DNA from: Xiphydria camelus
Taxonomy: Eukaryota; Arthropoda; Insecta; Hymenoptera; Xiphydriidae
DNA length: 64,000 nucleotides
Reading direction: 5' to 3'
Assembly: GCA_963678675.1 (NCBI GenBank)
Contig: OY783191.1
Span: 16,707,096 to 16,771,095 of the forward strand
Under the pieces are notes generated by a model, which saw nothing but the letters and a program-made list of their open reading frames with translations, made no database searches and was not told the origin of the DNA. The position numbers were made by a program, and so were the translations under genes. This document shows positions 1-12,133 of the stretch, piece after piece. How positions within the stretch are numbered: position 1 is the stretch's first letter; each line of letters starts with the position of its first letter.

Positions 1-1043
1 ACTTCAAATACGAATGCTTTGCTTGGGCTTTAGCTTATTTGTTCGTTTAGTGGCCCACTTGTGGGCTCAATATAACCCTTTAAATTGCACCATTAGGTTT
101 TCTATTTGAAAATTGTATTAGCCATTTAAAAAAAAAACCTAGTGGTCAAAGCTAGGAACGATGGACATAACTTTGACCGACCCCTTAAAATAGACGTTAT
201 ATTAAAGTTATAGCCTCTGTTCTACAACATTGACCGTCAGATTCGCTTTGAAAAAATATTAGGTAGGTAGTAAAACAATTTCCGCTTATTTTAAAGCAAA
301 ACATTAGACAAAAAATAAATCATTTTATTCTTATAAATCTTAGGGGTAGGTATCTACCAAAACAGTAAAGTCTTAGTAAAAACAAAATAAACATAAAATA
401 AACAAACAAACAAAAACTAAAAAACCAATGTAAAAAATTTTAAACATGTTTGAACAAAAATAAAACTTGAAAGAAATGAACAATAAAGGGAAAATAATAA
501 TTCTATTTTTAGTTGTAGGTTGTCAATATCTTTAAATAATAACCCGCAATTAGTGCTATAGGCCAAATAAATTTTTATTCTTTATTTCGCATGAATTTTA
601 TTTCGAATTCGTGTCCCACGGAAATTATTTGGCCAACATAATATTTTGGTTGGTCATTCATAGTCTTTAAGGACACTATACTACATAGTCATCCGCCAGT
701 CAAAGTTATCGGCACACAAGTTGAGATTTTGTTATATTCGCATTTTTTAAAAAATATTAAAAACTACATGGCAGATTTGGTTTAAAATTAATACAATCAC
801 ATCACAATAATATAAACCACTTACCTGCGTAATATTGTTGATTAAAACGAGGTAGTTTTCGAGCACCGATAGGAAGTTTACAAGCTTTAAATTCGCGGCA
901 TTTTTTCTGCAGAGCAGTAAAAGTTTCTACTGGCACTGTGTACCTTAACGTACATACTGAAGTGCCTTACAGAGCATCTACCATCTTACCAGCTATAATG
1001 TACTACCCTACTTACCGTATGAAAATAGCGATGGTTGCTATCG
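1..1043. other. No recognised feature
   Basis: AT-rich sequence with long A and T runs. No reading frame, RNA gene or repeat shared with the rest of the window was seen. Confidence 0.5.
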
Positions 1044-1095
1044 GGCTGGCCGTCCACTGTGGAGCCGTATTCGTCCGAGTAATCAGTCGGCCGAC
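1044..1095 (+). repeat. Copy of the pogo-element terminal repeat
   Basis: This GC-richer stretch begins GGCTGGCCGTCCACTG and ends CAGTCGGCCGAC. It matches, in inverse orientation, the sequence at 15312-15363, which I read as the right end of the composite pogo element. Similarity fades further inside (1096-1190). It is probably the end of another member of the family, with the rest lost or not recognised. Confidence 0.55.
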
Positions 1096-1267
1096 TTAAC
1101 GGACGATTTGGACGTCCGAGCTCTGTTCGTCTATTGCAGTCGGATTCCGTCCGAGACATCCGAGACAAACAGGGCAACCTGTCTACTATTTCACGATCGT
1201 GTGACGAAATTGTAATTTGATTTTAGTCATCAAAATGAATAGTGATTTGTATTTTCTACAAAATACA

Positions 1268-1893
1268 TACCCCCACAAAAACAGATTCTCTGTAAAAAAA
1301 AGGCGGCATGTTCATTCAGTGCAAACAAAAATTGATACGTAAAATACTCTCCAAAAAAGATTTGGAATCAGTTAAGATCGCCATGTTCAAGATTTATATA
1401 TAAAAAGTAAAAGGCATCATTTGAACGGAAAATTATTGTAAATCAGGTTACTAAAAATTCGACTAAAAAATTATAAGCAAATTTTAATAAAAAAGAACTT
1501 GCCGCGTTTAAGTTTTCATATTTTGTCCACTATATCGAATAATTGGCAGTGCTTGGATGGTGCTAGAGTGATTCATAAATTACACTGCCGAAGAGTTAAA
1601 TTCAGAGAAATTCAGAAGGCCCCCGCCTCGTCGGTTTCTCGTGCGACATTCGGTATACTGGTGATATCATATAAGTGTATGAATTTATTTAAAATCATAA
1701 GTGCATAAACATCGAGTATAATTCTATGTCTGAATGTTTTATTTTGAAGAAAAAAAACGCGGCAAGTTCTTTTTTATTAAAATTTGTTTATAATTTTTTT
1801 TAGTCGAATTTTTAGTAACCTGATTTACAATAATTTTCCGTTCAAATGATGCCTTTTACTTTTTATATATAAGAGAATCCGTTTTTGTGGGGG
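1268..1893. repeat. Foldback module 1, copy A
   Basis: Left arm 1268-1500 is repeated inverted at about 1755-1893 around a unique centre. Compared with copy B (38925-39660), the right arm lacks about 100 bases between the TATATAA and AGAGAATC segments, so the palindrome is no longer symmetrical. Confidence 0.75.
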
Positions 1894-2384
1894 GATTTCA
1901 CTACTTTTTGGAATTTAATCATGAGGAGAATACGTACATGTAGGAGAATAGCTTTTTATTACCACAAAATTAAAGTCTCACATTTTTTATATCGATACGA
2001 GCTAATTAATTATAACCACGTTATTTTTGATTGATTCTCGTGATATTTTGAAAGAAATTTATAAACTAGAGTGCCCTTATATTTTTCACTTTGCCTTAGT
2101 ATTTTGGAGAAATAAAACATACCGCTTTCGAATTTACAGGCCATCGGATTTTTCTTATATTTTGGTCGTCTACAGAAATCCATGTAGATATTTTACCTTT
2201 AACTCTAACAATAAGTATACTCTTCCAATAACCGTGACGAATTGTTTCATCACATGTAAAGGTACCACTTATGACAGTATATATGCTATTACATATTAAC
2301 TCGAGACGTTGGAATAGTTTTAAGAAATCCTTTTGCATGCACCGCTGAAATTTTGCCCTTACTCGCAAAGTTACGTATACGCGT

Positions 2385-2510
2385 CTTAGCGAATAGACCA
2401 ATCAGGATCAAGTATTCCGTTGTGGTGGGGGTCCTGATTGGTCTACTCGCTAAGTTGCGTATAAGTTTCCTGATACGGAATACTTGATCCTGATTGGTCT
2501 ATTCGCTAAG
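2385..2510. repeat. 36-bp perfect inverted repeat
   Basis: 2385-2420 (starts CTTAGCGAATAGACC) is the exact inverse of 2475-2510. A third, partial copy (CCTGATTGGTCTACTCGCTAAG region) lies in the loop near 2432. It sits at the left edge of the insertion that splits composite repeat copy A and is probably a MITE or a terminal fragment. Confidence 0.7.
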
Positions 2511-2539
2511 ATGTGTGCACGCAAAGATACGAGCGAGTT

Positions 2540-3790
2540 CGAGAAAGGGGCACCTGATCTCCCGGTAGCTGTCAATTCGAAAGACCGAAGCATCTAACCT
2601 CGAAATCGTTAATTTGTAAATAGTGATGAATAATATGTAGAAGTGATAGGAAATAATTATTCGGGTTTCTTCGATGAGATTCCCCAAGTGTTTAAAAATC
2701 TGTGTCCGATTTTTGATAATAACTGTTGCTTCAACTTCTAGTGATATAGTAAGTATTACTGTAGAACGAGTAGATTAGAAGATTTTCATGAAGACTCACG
2801 ATTTTCTGATATATCATCTCATACAGGTGCAACCGAAGAGGATCTAGCTCGTGTCCTGTCCATAAAAAGATGACTCGATGAACATCGGAGAATGTCAGGC
2901 TTGTCACCGAGCGCCTATTACCCACGGTACATTAATTGCAATACGCGCTTCTCGTTTCAACTATTCCAGCGTTAAATAAATTTTACTTCTTTCAAGCTAA
3001 TAACCCTTTATGAACTGTTCGTGGTAGGAGGCAGCGATCGATAATAGAGACTCGTCGTAGACAAGATCGTCTATTAAAACTAAAAGGCAATTCGGTGTGC
3101 CGAACTACAACTGCGATAATGTGCCCGAGCTCGCGGTCTATTCTGCAATTAACGTTAACATAATCGTAATTATGCTCGGGTGATGGGTGTTCCAAAAGAG
3201 GTAAGTTGATACTAAACATCGGATGCTCTGTAAGCTGACTTGCTAGTGTATGCTTTGCAACTGGAACATTATCGCAGGAATAATTTGTCTACGATTAGTC
3301 ACAATCATTGATCGCTGCCCCCTACGATGAACAATTCGAACAAGAGGTAAATACGTTGAAAGAAGTGAAAGTTATTTAAAGCAGGAATAATTGAAACGAA
3401 AAGCGCAAATTGCAATTAATGTACCATGGGTAATAGGCGCTCGGTGACAAGCCTGGCATTCTCCGATGTCCATCGAGTCATCGTTTTACGGACAGAACAC
3501 GAGCTAGGTCCTCTTCGGTTGCACCTGTACGAGATGACATGTCAGAAAATCGTGAGTCTTCATGAAAATCTTCTAACCTACTCGTTCTGCAGAAATACTT
3601 AATGTCACTGGAAGTTGAAGCAACAGTTATTGGAAAAATCGGACACCCTGTTTTTAAACACTTGGGGAATCTCATCGAAGAAACCCAAATGATTATTTCT
3701 TATCACTTCTACACATTAGTAATCATTATTTACAAATTAACGATTTCGATCTCCTGAATTGACAGCTACCGGAAGATCAGACTTTTGACA
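2540..3790. repeat. Foldback element inserted in composite repeat copy A
   Basis: The arms, about 2540-3075 and 3275-3790, are inverted copies of each other with scattered differences. Marker pairs are CACTTGGGGAATCTCATCG at the outside and the GCTCGGTGACAAGCCTGGC region further in. The centre is near 3180. The element is absent at the matching place in copy B near 40100, where the ...CTTTTGCATGCACCGCTGAAA... segment is present once; in copy A that segment flanks the insertion on both sides (2330-2350 and 3960-3985). Confidence 0.75.
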
Positions 3791-4027
3791 CTTTTCGCTC
3801 GGCTCGTAAGGTCATAGCGCACTTTCCCGAAGCCAACTCTTAAAGCACCGACCTAACCACTTCCGGCCAAATGTCAGGGAAATTCAAAATCGGGAATTTG
3901 CCAGAGGACATTCGGTATATGTGTTGTTACATATATTAAATCGACCATAGTTTTAAGAAATCCTTTTGCATGCACCGCTGAAATTTCGTCCTTACTCGTG
4001 AATAAATTTCTAGTACAGAGCATTGAT

Positions 4028-5080
4028 ATTTTGCTGCACCTGTATTCTTTTGGGGCTTCCTAAAATAATTATAAAAACCCCATATAATTCAGCCCTGACA
4101 AGTACAATCTTATCGAGCTGTACAAGTACAATCTTATCGAGGAGATCTTTCGACCTAATGATTCCGAAACGTTTCTATGATGTTTCGCAACATCCACGAA
4201 TTTATCGAGAAATATATATTTCTAACATATACGGTAGTGTTCATGAATATTGTAAAATATCGCAGAAATGTTACAGAAAAGTTACTTGCAAAAACGTGCT
4301 TTGTCGAGTAATTTTGATATTTTGTAATTTCTATCGTTACACCAGAGGCGAAGAAGAGATGAAATAGAAATGAGGTACATGTACACTTCACATTTGACAG
4401 GTCAGTATATAAATTGAAACTTGTGATAGTATAATACAAAACAGGAAATATATCGATAAAGAAAAAATAATAATAAAGTAGTTACTCCATTATTGTAATC
4501 CAGTAACATTGTGTGTATCACTTATTTTTCTGCCACGACTTTAATTGCTGATAGTGAAGAAAAATCAAATATATTGGTTGATCCATCTACTATCAACAAT
4601 CAAATTCGTGGCAGAAAAATAAGGGATACACAATAGAATTGGATTACAATAATGGAGTAACTACTTTATTATTATTTTTTCTTTATCGATATATTTCCTT
4701 TTTCGTATTATACTATCACAAGTTCCAATTTATATACCGACCTGTCAAACGTGAAGTGTACATGTACCTCACTTCTATTTCATCTCTTCTTCGCCTCTGG
4801 TGTAATGATGGAAATTACAAAAAATGTCATCATTTACACCTCACACAGCACGTTTTTGCAAGTAACTTTTCTGTAACAATTCTGCGATATTTTACAATAT
4901 TCGTGAACACTACCGTATGTTAGAAATATATATTTCTCGATAAAAACGTTTCGGAATCATTACGTCGAAAGATCTCCTTGACAAAGTACAGCTCGATAAG
5001 ATTGTACTTGTCAGGGCTGAATTATATAGGGTTTTCATAATTATTTGAGGAAGTCCCAGAAGAATTGAGCAGCATTATTT
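4028..5080. repeat. Foldback module 2, copy A
   Basis: The arms 4028-4560 and about 4570-5080 are inverted copies (TTGCTGCACCTG...GAAAAATCAAA and its inverse). Open frames inside it are by-products of the palindrome and are not conserved as proteins. Confidence 0.8.
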
Positions 5081-5214
5081 CTGTAACAAATTGTAAATAA
5101 CATAATTAAACCAGCATTTCACTATTTAAAATGTACCGAACTTACTCTGCATAGAAATTAAGAAATAACCTTTCTATAGATAATAATGACAGAATATTAA
5201 AAATAATATATGCT

Positions 5215-5890
5215 GTTTCGTATTTATACTATCACAAGTTTCAATTTATACCGACCTGTCAAACGTGAAGTGTGCATGTACCTCACTTCTATTTCATCTC
5301 TTCTTCGCCTCTGGTGTAATGATGGAAATTACGAAATGTCATCATTTACACCCCACACAGCACGTTTTTGCAAGTAACTTTTCTGTAACATTTCTGCGAT
5401 ATTTTACAATATTCGTGAACACTACCGTATGTTAGAAATATATATTTCTCGATAAAAACGTTTCGGAATCATTACGTCGAAAGATCTCCTTGACAAAGTA
5501 CAGCTCGATAAGATTGTACTTGTCAGGGCTGAATTATATAGAGTTTTTATAATTATTTTAGAAAGTCCCAGAAGAAAATAGGTGCAGTAAAATATCGATG
5601 CTGTGCTAGAAAGAATAAGGAATAACCCTCGAACCCTAATCGGTATCAGTGATTCCTCATTGACTGTCGTTACAACGGAGGCGAAGAACAAATAAAATAG
5701 AAGTGAGGTACATGTACACTTCAGGTTTGACAGATCGGTGTGTAAATTGGAACTTGTAATAGTACGAAAGAGGAAATATATCGATAGAGAAAAAATAATG
5801 ATAAAGTAATTACTTGATTGTTGTGATCCAATTCCATTGCATCTCCTATTTTTCTCCCACGGCTTTGATTGTGACAGAGAAGAAAAGCCA
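5215..5890. repeat. Extra broken arms of foldback module 2
   Basis: 5215-5600 repeats the right arm of the module. 5670-5890 repeats part of the left arm in inverse orientation, with more divergence. Together they form a second, incomplete palindrome next to the complete one. Confidence 0.7.
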
Positions 5891-6418
5891 TCAATTCGTC
5901 TCGTGCTCGCATGACGCTGAAACAAAAAATAGAATTATCACAAAGATAATTGTCCTTCCATCGAAAGTGAGGTTAAAGCTGTCAGATGGCAATTAAACTT
6001 ATCTGATGGCAATTCTTCTGAGATACTGCCGTCTCCTTTCCTGCTCTTTATGCACAGGCAACCAGAGAAACACAGCACTGCATCCGTTCACTATCTTGAT
6101 TATCGAAATAAATACAAACGATTGTTAAACTATACGGAGCGTCTGTCACATTCACCACTATTGAGATTCATAACTCCTTTTACACTGAATTTTTACATTT
6201 TATTAACAAGCGCGTCCGAGGATCGAAATAAACGCGAGGTTAATCGTTTCGCGAATGGAAATATTTTATTAACTTTGAAAATACCCAACATTTAAGGAAT
6301 ATATTTTCTCACACACTCTCACATACATTTGATGGCGTATGCGTGTGGCATCTGTGTACACATTTCCGATCATGGCCGACTATCCCCGAAGGTAGGCGGA
6401 ATTTTTGTGAGATTTTGA

Positions 6419-6443
6419 CATATATATATATATATATATATAT
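6419..6443. repeat. (TA)n microsatellite
   Basis: Short run of TA dinucleotides inside the tail of composite repeat copy A. Copy B has a much shorter AT stretch at the matching place. Confidence 0.8.
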
Positions 6444-7781
6444 CGCTCGAGAAATCGGATTCTCGACTTTTAGGCGCAAGGGGCGTGTCTTCGCGTTGCT
6501 AAGGATGAATCTCTGTTAATATGTAACTTATAACATTTATTGTGGTCTCTATCAATAGAGAATAGTCAATTTATATGGCGTAACTAAGCATATTTTTGGT
6601 TATAACCGTATATTTATTGAGAAAATTCGATGTAAAAATTGAGGCGTGCAGGGGGCAGACATTTGTGGTGTAGAGATACGGGTGCGCGCTCGCGACATCA
6701 GCGCTGTCGTGTCTGAGCGCGAAACTACTTGAACGAACATGCCGCGAGATACTGCCGTATCTCTTGACCTCGCAAGGCGACAGTTAAAAGTTAGTCAGGA
6801 GTTAATAAAAAGTTAATAAAAGTGGCTTAAAAAGAAAGTGCTGGGTCAACTCCATATTAAGCAAAAGGAAAAATCTAGGAGAATTTCATCATTTACCTAC
6901 ACGAGAAATTAAAGAGAAACAGTGAAACATTTTTCGACTATTATAGAATGGATATGGGGACATTTCAGTATATCTTAGAGGCAATTCACCCATCAATTAC
7001 AAAATGGTCGAATTGATGATATCTTTTATCACGCATATCCCACAGTGGAGTTTTTGCATTTACAATGCTTATTAGTTTCTCACTATCCATAATATCGCCC
7101 GAAATAGTTATTTATTAATGAAAAGTACACGAATAACGGCAATAACCTAGTGAACCTTCACGTATTTGCTTTTTTAACGTCCGACTAATCCCATTTCAGT
7201 GGGATCCAACCGTGAGCCGGCCGTGTTCGGTCGCATTCGGCCGACCACGCTGTGTGCAGTAGACGCGCGTGAACACCTTCGTTTGTCTTGGGATTACCGT
7301 CAAAGTTCCAGTTTGTGTACAACTAAGACCTCTGTGCCTATATTGTATGTTACATATAACAATTCATTAATTAAATTTTTTTTTTTTTTCGTTCCAGCCG
7401 GTACTTTATAGTTTTCTTAGATCCTGAAACCCTTCATTTCAATAAATAATGACTCCAATAATTAATATTAATTAATAAAGGGAAAGGATTATACGGCCGG
7501 GTTTGTAGACCCACAAAACTAATTATGTCCCCATTTGTAGACTCCGAGTTTGTAGACAGGCGATTTAAACGAACTAAAATGTTTCTTTACTTATCTTTAT
7601 TTAAATTTTATTAGAATATTAAAACAGCATAAAATATTTATTTAAAAAACTTTGTTTCATAACATATATAAGAATTTATATGTATTACATATATATTTTT
7701 ATTTATTTATTCCTCGAGTTTTCACTACTTTGGTGTCAGTTTTACATTATTCTGACGTTTTTTTACATTTTTGTTACTTCC

Positions 7782-9412
7782 TTAGAATTCTACATCAGTC
7801 TCATCATTTGTACTCATAAACAATTCTCTCTTAATCTTTTTGTCTGTACTTGGCGACGTCTTTGGTTCCTTGACAGCCGCTGAATCTGTTTCGTACTCAT
7901 TATTGGTTAACAATTTCTTTTTTATGGTCTTTCCAATCACCGGTGACTTTCTTTGCAAATTTTTCAAACGTTTTTCTTCTTTTCGTATTTGCAGTGCCAG
8001 TACTTTCTGCTCTCTCTCAGCCTTTTTTTTGTTCCTGTTTAATCTTTTTTTCATGCAAGTCTCGTTCTCGTGCTCCTTCTTTATTTTTCGGTCTTCTGCT
8101 AACTTTGCCTGTGCTTGTTTCTTTAATTCTTGTCTTGGCAGACGTTTCATTTTCTTACGTGACTGCTCTGCCTCTTTTTGTTTCTGCTCTTCTACTTTCT
8201 TCCGTTTTATCTCATTGAATTCATTGCTACTTATTACTGATGGCATTTTTACCTTCGTTTTGGGCTTCCTTCGAGGAATTACCTTTTTACCGGGCCAATA
8301 ACGTGTTCCTTTAAATGGTGATGGTATATTTTCAAAGTTCTCGTCGTCTTCAGAAGCTTTAGGGGAATTAATACTTGGCTGATCCGAAGAAATAAAAAAT
8401 TGTGTCTCTGGAAAATGAAGATTTTGGTCGTCTTTGACAGCTTGATTTTGCAAAAATTTTTCGGGAGTCCTACAAGCATTGGTTAATTCAGTTTTAAGTT
8501 CTATCCATCGTCTTCTCATCCAATAAAGCTGGCTTACTCTCGAGCTTTCCAACATCATCAAGCCTGACTACAGAAGGTTTTCCTGCTACTGCATGACTAA
8601 TACCACTGTCTGAATCATTCGTTTGAATATGAGGCAATTTACTTGGCTGAATGCTCTCCTGTGACTCTCCAATTTTTTCACCAGCGTGACTCATTTCATC
8701 GTTACCTGAATCATACAACACATCTTCCGTCAAAACTAAATCTCCAGTTTTTCGGTGACATCAAAGACAAGCATTCTACTATTTCTAACTACATCAAGAT
8801 CTGAACTGAATGATTCGCTTTGTGGTATGTCACTTTCGTTGAATGAATTAGCAGCTGGTGCAGTCATTGTGTCAGTTGGATCAGAATGTGAGATTTTTTC
8901 TTCGATTGTTGTCTGAAATGAGAAATATAAAACTACCAAAAAGCGTAAACAAACCGATAAATGAATATAAAATTTGATTATATATTTTTGTGGAAAATTG
9001 ATACAAATTACAATGATTGAAAAAATCGTAAAAACACTACTATAATGATGAAATGCACAATTCAATTAATCTAACAAAATGCACGCAAATAAAAAAAAAT
9101 TGTTGAACTTTCGAATTAAATAAATACCCCATTTTTCTCAGCGTTGTTGTTCAAATTTTCCTCCATGTCGCTCTGTTTGCCAGTAGACCCAATTGACTCG
9201 TTTTTCTGTTGATCTGTTACAACACTCTGACCGCCTGCACGTTTCCAGACGCAAAACAGCTCTTTTACACGCTCAGGTAAAAGACCTTCGTTTACTCCAA
9301 CTTCTTTAAAACTCTTCAAAACATCAGGATTGATATGAGCCTCCAAATATTGTAATTGTTCTGCAGAGGTACTTAGCTTTTGCGTTCCCACGTTCTGAAA
9401 GTGATCCACTGA
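7782..9412 (-). pseudogene. C-terminal part of the pogo-like transposase, with an intron
   Basis: 9412-9128 encodes a stretch including SAEQLQYLEAHINPDVLKSF. A GT at 9127-9126 and a CAG at 8915-8913 bound a 215-base intron. Joining them continues the frame from EKNG to TTIEEKISHS, which supports the splice. The tail then breaks frame near 8755 and near 8500 and ends in a strongly basic region (residues rich in K, R and Q, such as KRKKVEEQKQKEAEQS) and the stop at 7782. The basic tail suggests nuclear localisation or DNA contact; that is inference. Confidence 0.7.
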
Positions 9413-9424
9413 CCTCAGACGTTT

Positions 9425-10155
9425 TTACCTTCTTAAAATGTTTTTTATAATTAACGGCATTTTAGGTGAGAAAGGATGTAACCCAGTGGCACGAAATCCA
9501 CTCGAGAGAACTGATACTTCATTAAGCTCATGAAGGGCTTGTTTAAGTATTCTTGCAAAATTCTCTCTTTTTATTCGAGCCCCATCATTCTCAAATCTCC
9601 AGTTGCGAACTGCTTTTTTCCAAATAGTCTTGAGTGGATGAAAAACAGCGACATCCATAGGCTGAAGAATATGAGTGGCATTGGGATAAAGTGCAATCAG
9701 TACAATACCCTTTTGCATGCAAAAATCGCTCAATTCTAATGTCATGTGTGAGGAGTGTCCATCCACATACAACATGATTGGAAATGTTAGCTGATTTTTT
9801 ACGGCCCAATCGTAAAAATGATTGGCTAGCTACTCGAAAAAAGTTTCAGCTGTTTCCCAACCACTCTCAGAGTGACCAATAATCCAATCCTTAGGCATTG
9901 TCGATGAAACACTCGCAGGAATGCGAACGTAATTGTACATAATCATTGGATCAAGCATTTGTCCAGCTGCATTACCGCATTAGTTATGCATTCTTTCTCG
10001 TCGTTATTAATGAAGTTGTAAGCAGCTTTGTCTCCTCTTCTTACGAGCACTTTGTCTCCATCAGGGGTGAGTCGAAAAGCAGATTCATCGCAATTATAAA
10101 CCTTTGAAGGGTCTATGCCTATTAGATTTCTTTCTGTCAAATAGTTTCTCACTTC
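9425..10155 (-). pseudogene. DDE_1 catalytic core of the pogo-like transposase
   Basis: The first catalytic aspartate is in VYNCDESAF (near 10088). The second is in MLYVDGHSSHM (near 9765). The third is in THILQPMDVAVFHPLK (near 9665). All three acidic residues survive, although the frame is broken once between ECIT and AAGQML (about 9990) and stopped once before LANHFYDW (about 9835). The core cuts and joins DNA in active relatives; this copy cannot make the full protein. Confidence 0.85.
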
Positions 10156-10158
10156 TTG

Positions 10159-12133
10159 TAGTCGGAGAGCCAGAGCCAAAAAAGGTCTCTGAATTTAATA
10201 AGCCCAGTTTTTTTTATAGTTTATTACAGTGGTTGTGTAGACAAACATACTGCGGTCAGTCAAGCGAAAGCTGGGGCATATGTCTCAGGGACGCTATCAA
10301 AGTTGTCGTTCCTGCCGGGGTAATAATTTGAATTTAATAAGGTTGAAAATCGGTATACAACTTGTATATTGCATATAAGTAAAGGTTACGAAGTCAGTCA
10401 GCTGAATGTGGGGGCGGAGCTGGTCAGTCAGCAAAAAAAGAAATGTAAATTTCGCGCGCGCTCGGCGTTGCAGGCGATTTCAAATCAGAGTATAGGAAAG
10501 AGCGCAGGTATACTCGTAGGGGGGGTAAGAGACAATAGCTCGGGGTCTGTTCCGTCGCACCGAGCGTACATAGATCGTAAATATCACGGACAATTCGTTA
10601 ACAGCCATCTCCCGCAGTGCCCGCTTTGACCGGTACCGTCATAAAAGTGATCCGAGCCGGCTAAAGGAGAGGAGTGTCCGATGCCGCCGATGAACAATTG
10701 GGGAATTTTGATACTTAGTTTTTCCATTTCGCCAGCGTCATCGACATCCCTCCTCTGGCCGATCAGGGCGCGTCGCGTCACGTTAGCCCACGCTAGCCCC
10801 TCCATTGGGCTACGATACGAATATATAAATTATTATTTAACGAACTAGATTCAATAGGCTATTAATTAATTATAATATAATAATATTGAAAATGTATTAT
10901 ATATGTACAGAATAGACATTACAAATAATATTTTAATAACTCATTCATTATCAAATTCTGCCTCCGAATCATCAAATTCGTTGATTTCGCTTAAACGTCA
11001 ACAACGCAACTTCTTACTTCAATAGGTGTTCAAGTCATATCGATAATAAGTACGAAATAAACTATTTTGAGCATGCACAAAATGTTTATATTGAATTGTA
11101 TCTTACCTTAACTCTTGTCTATACTTTTTACTTAAAACCGTAAACTTTCTGTAGCAAACTACATGGTAGCACTCAATTTGTCCTGGATTCGACGGCAAAG
11201 ATATATTGTCATACGTTAAATTATATTTTGCACGAATTCGTAAAATTGCTTTAAAATTTGTTAAAGTCTTCTCTGTAAATGATATTAATAGCTGATGCTT
11301 CTTGAGGCAGAATACATAAATTTTGTTCATTTTGAAACGAAACACATGCGTCACTCACTACGGTTTAACCATTGTTCAATACAACACGAATTGAGACACG
11401 ACACTTGATGGTTGATAGTATTATACATTGAAGGACACGCTTTTAGCCCCGATTTATATATTCGCATCGTAGCCCAATGGAAGGGATAGCGTGGGCTAAC
11501 GTGACGCGACGCGACGCGACGCACCCTGATCGGCCAGGGGAAGGATGTCGATGACGCTGGCGAAATGGAAAAACTAAGTATCAAAATTCCCCAATTGTTC
11601 ATCGGCGGCATCGGACACTCCTCTCCTTTAGCCGGCTCGGATCACTTTTATGACGGTACCGGTCAAAGCGGGTACTGCGGGAGATGGCTGTTAACGAATT
11701 GTCCGTGATATTTACGACCTATGTACGCTCGGTGCGGCGGAACAGACCCCGAGCTATTGTCTCTTACCCCCCCCTACGAGTATACCTGCGCTCTTTTCTA
11801 TACTCTGATTTGAAATCGCCTGCAACGCCGAGCGCGCGCGAAATTAACATTTCTTTTTTTGCTGACTGACCAGCTCCGCCCCCACATTCAGCTGACTGAC
11901 TTCGTAACCTTTATTTATATGCAATATACAAGTTGTATACCGATTTTCAACCTTATTAAATTCAAATTATTACCCCGGCAGGAACGACAACTTTGATAGC
12001 GTCCCTGAGACATATGCCCCAGCTTTCGCTTGACTGACCGCAGTATGTTTGTCTACACAACCACTGTAATAAACTATAAAAAAACTGGGCTTATTAAATT
12101 CAGAGACCTTTTTTGGCTCTGGCTCTTGGACTA
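10159..12133. mobile_element. 1,975-bp foldback transposon with about 660-bp arms, TTG duplication
   Basis: The arms 10159-10825 and about 11455-12133 are close to identical in inverse. The ends read TAGTCGGAGAGCC and, inverted, TAGTCCAAGAGCC. TTG stands at both sides (10156-10158 and 12134-12136), as expected for a 3-bp target duplication. Removing the element and one TTG restores a sensible pogo reading frame across the site, which fixes the ends independently. The unique centre (10826-11454) carries a possible N-terminal coding exon. A 3-bp duplication occurs in PIF/Harbinger and CACTA elements, but the ends do not match a superfamily I can name. Confidence 0.85.
11107..11354 (-). CDS. Possible first exon of a transposon protein, zinc-finger-like
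   Basis: An ATG at 11354-11352 opens a frame of about 82 residues. It includes FCLKKHQLL and, at the end, CYHVVCYRKFTVLSKKYRQEL, giving a loose C...C-x-H-x-x-C pattern (FCL, ECYH, CYRKF). This arrangement resembles the N-terminal exons of large insect transposon proteins in which a YHxxCYxxFT motif closes a zinc-binding module. The codons run straight into a consensus splice donor (AAG then GTAAGA at 11106-11101), and the next exon is missing because the inverted arm begins soon after. It is therefore read as the surviving 5' exon of a deleted autonomous gene. It could be chance, but motif, ATG and donor together make that less likely. Confidence 0.5.

Larger units (their letters stand above)
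1268..6760. repeat. Composite repeat copy A (two foldback modules)
   Basis: The block matches 38925-41925 in the same order and orientation: a foldback module beginning CCCCACAAAAACAGATTCTC, a shared AT-rich spacer, a second foldback module, and a shared tail that ends near GAACATGCCGCGAGA. Copy A is longer because a foldback insertion (about 2340-3950) splits the spacer and extra pieces of the second module lie at 5215-5890. No protein explains the repeat. It may be a non-autonomous transposon or an old segmental duplication. Confidence 0.75.

Noticed and set aside
7840..8301. Plus-strand phenylalanine/serine-rich frame, membrane-protein-like
   Set aside because: It is the antisense of the lysine-rich tail of the pogo-like transposase.
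9409..9440. A second, 34-base intron in the pogo gene (GTAAAA...TTTCAG)
   Set aside because: Too short for splicing in known insects; a frameshift is simpler.
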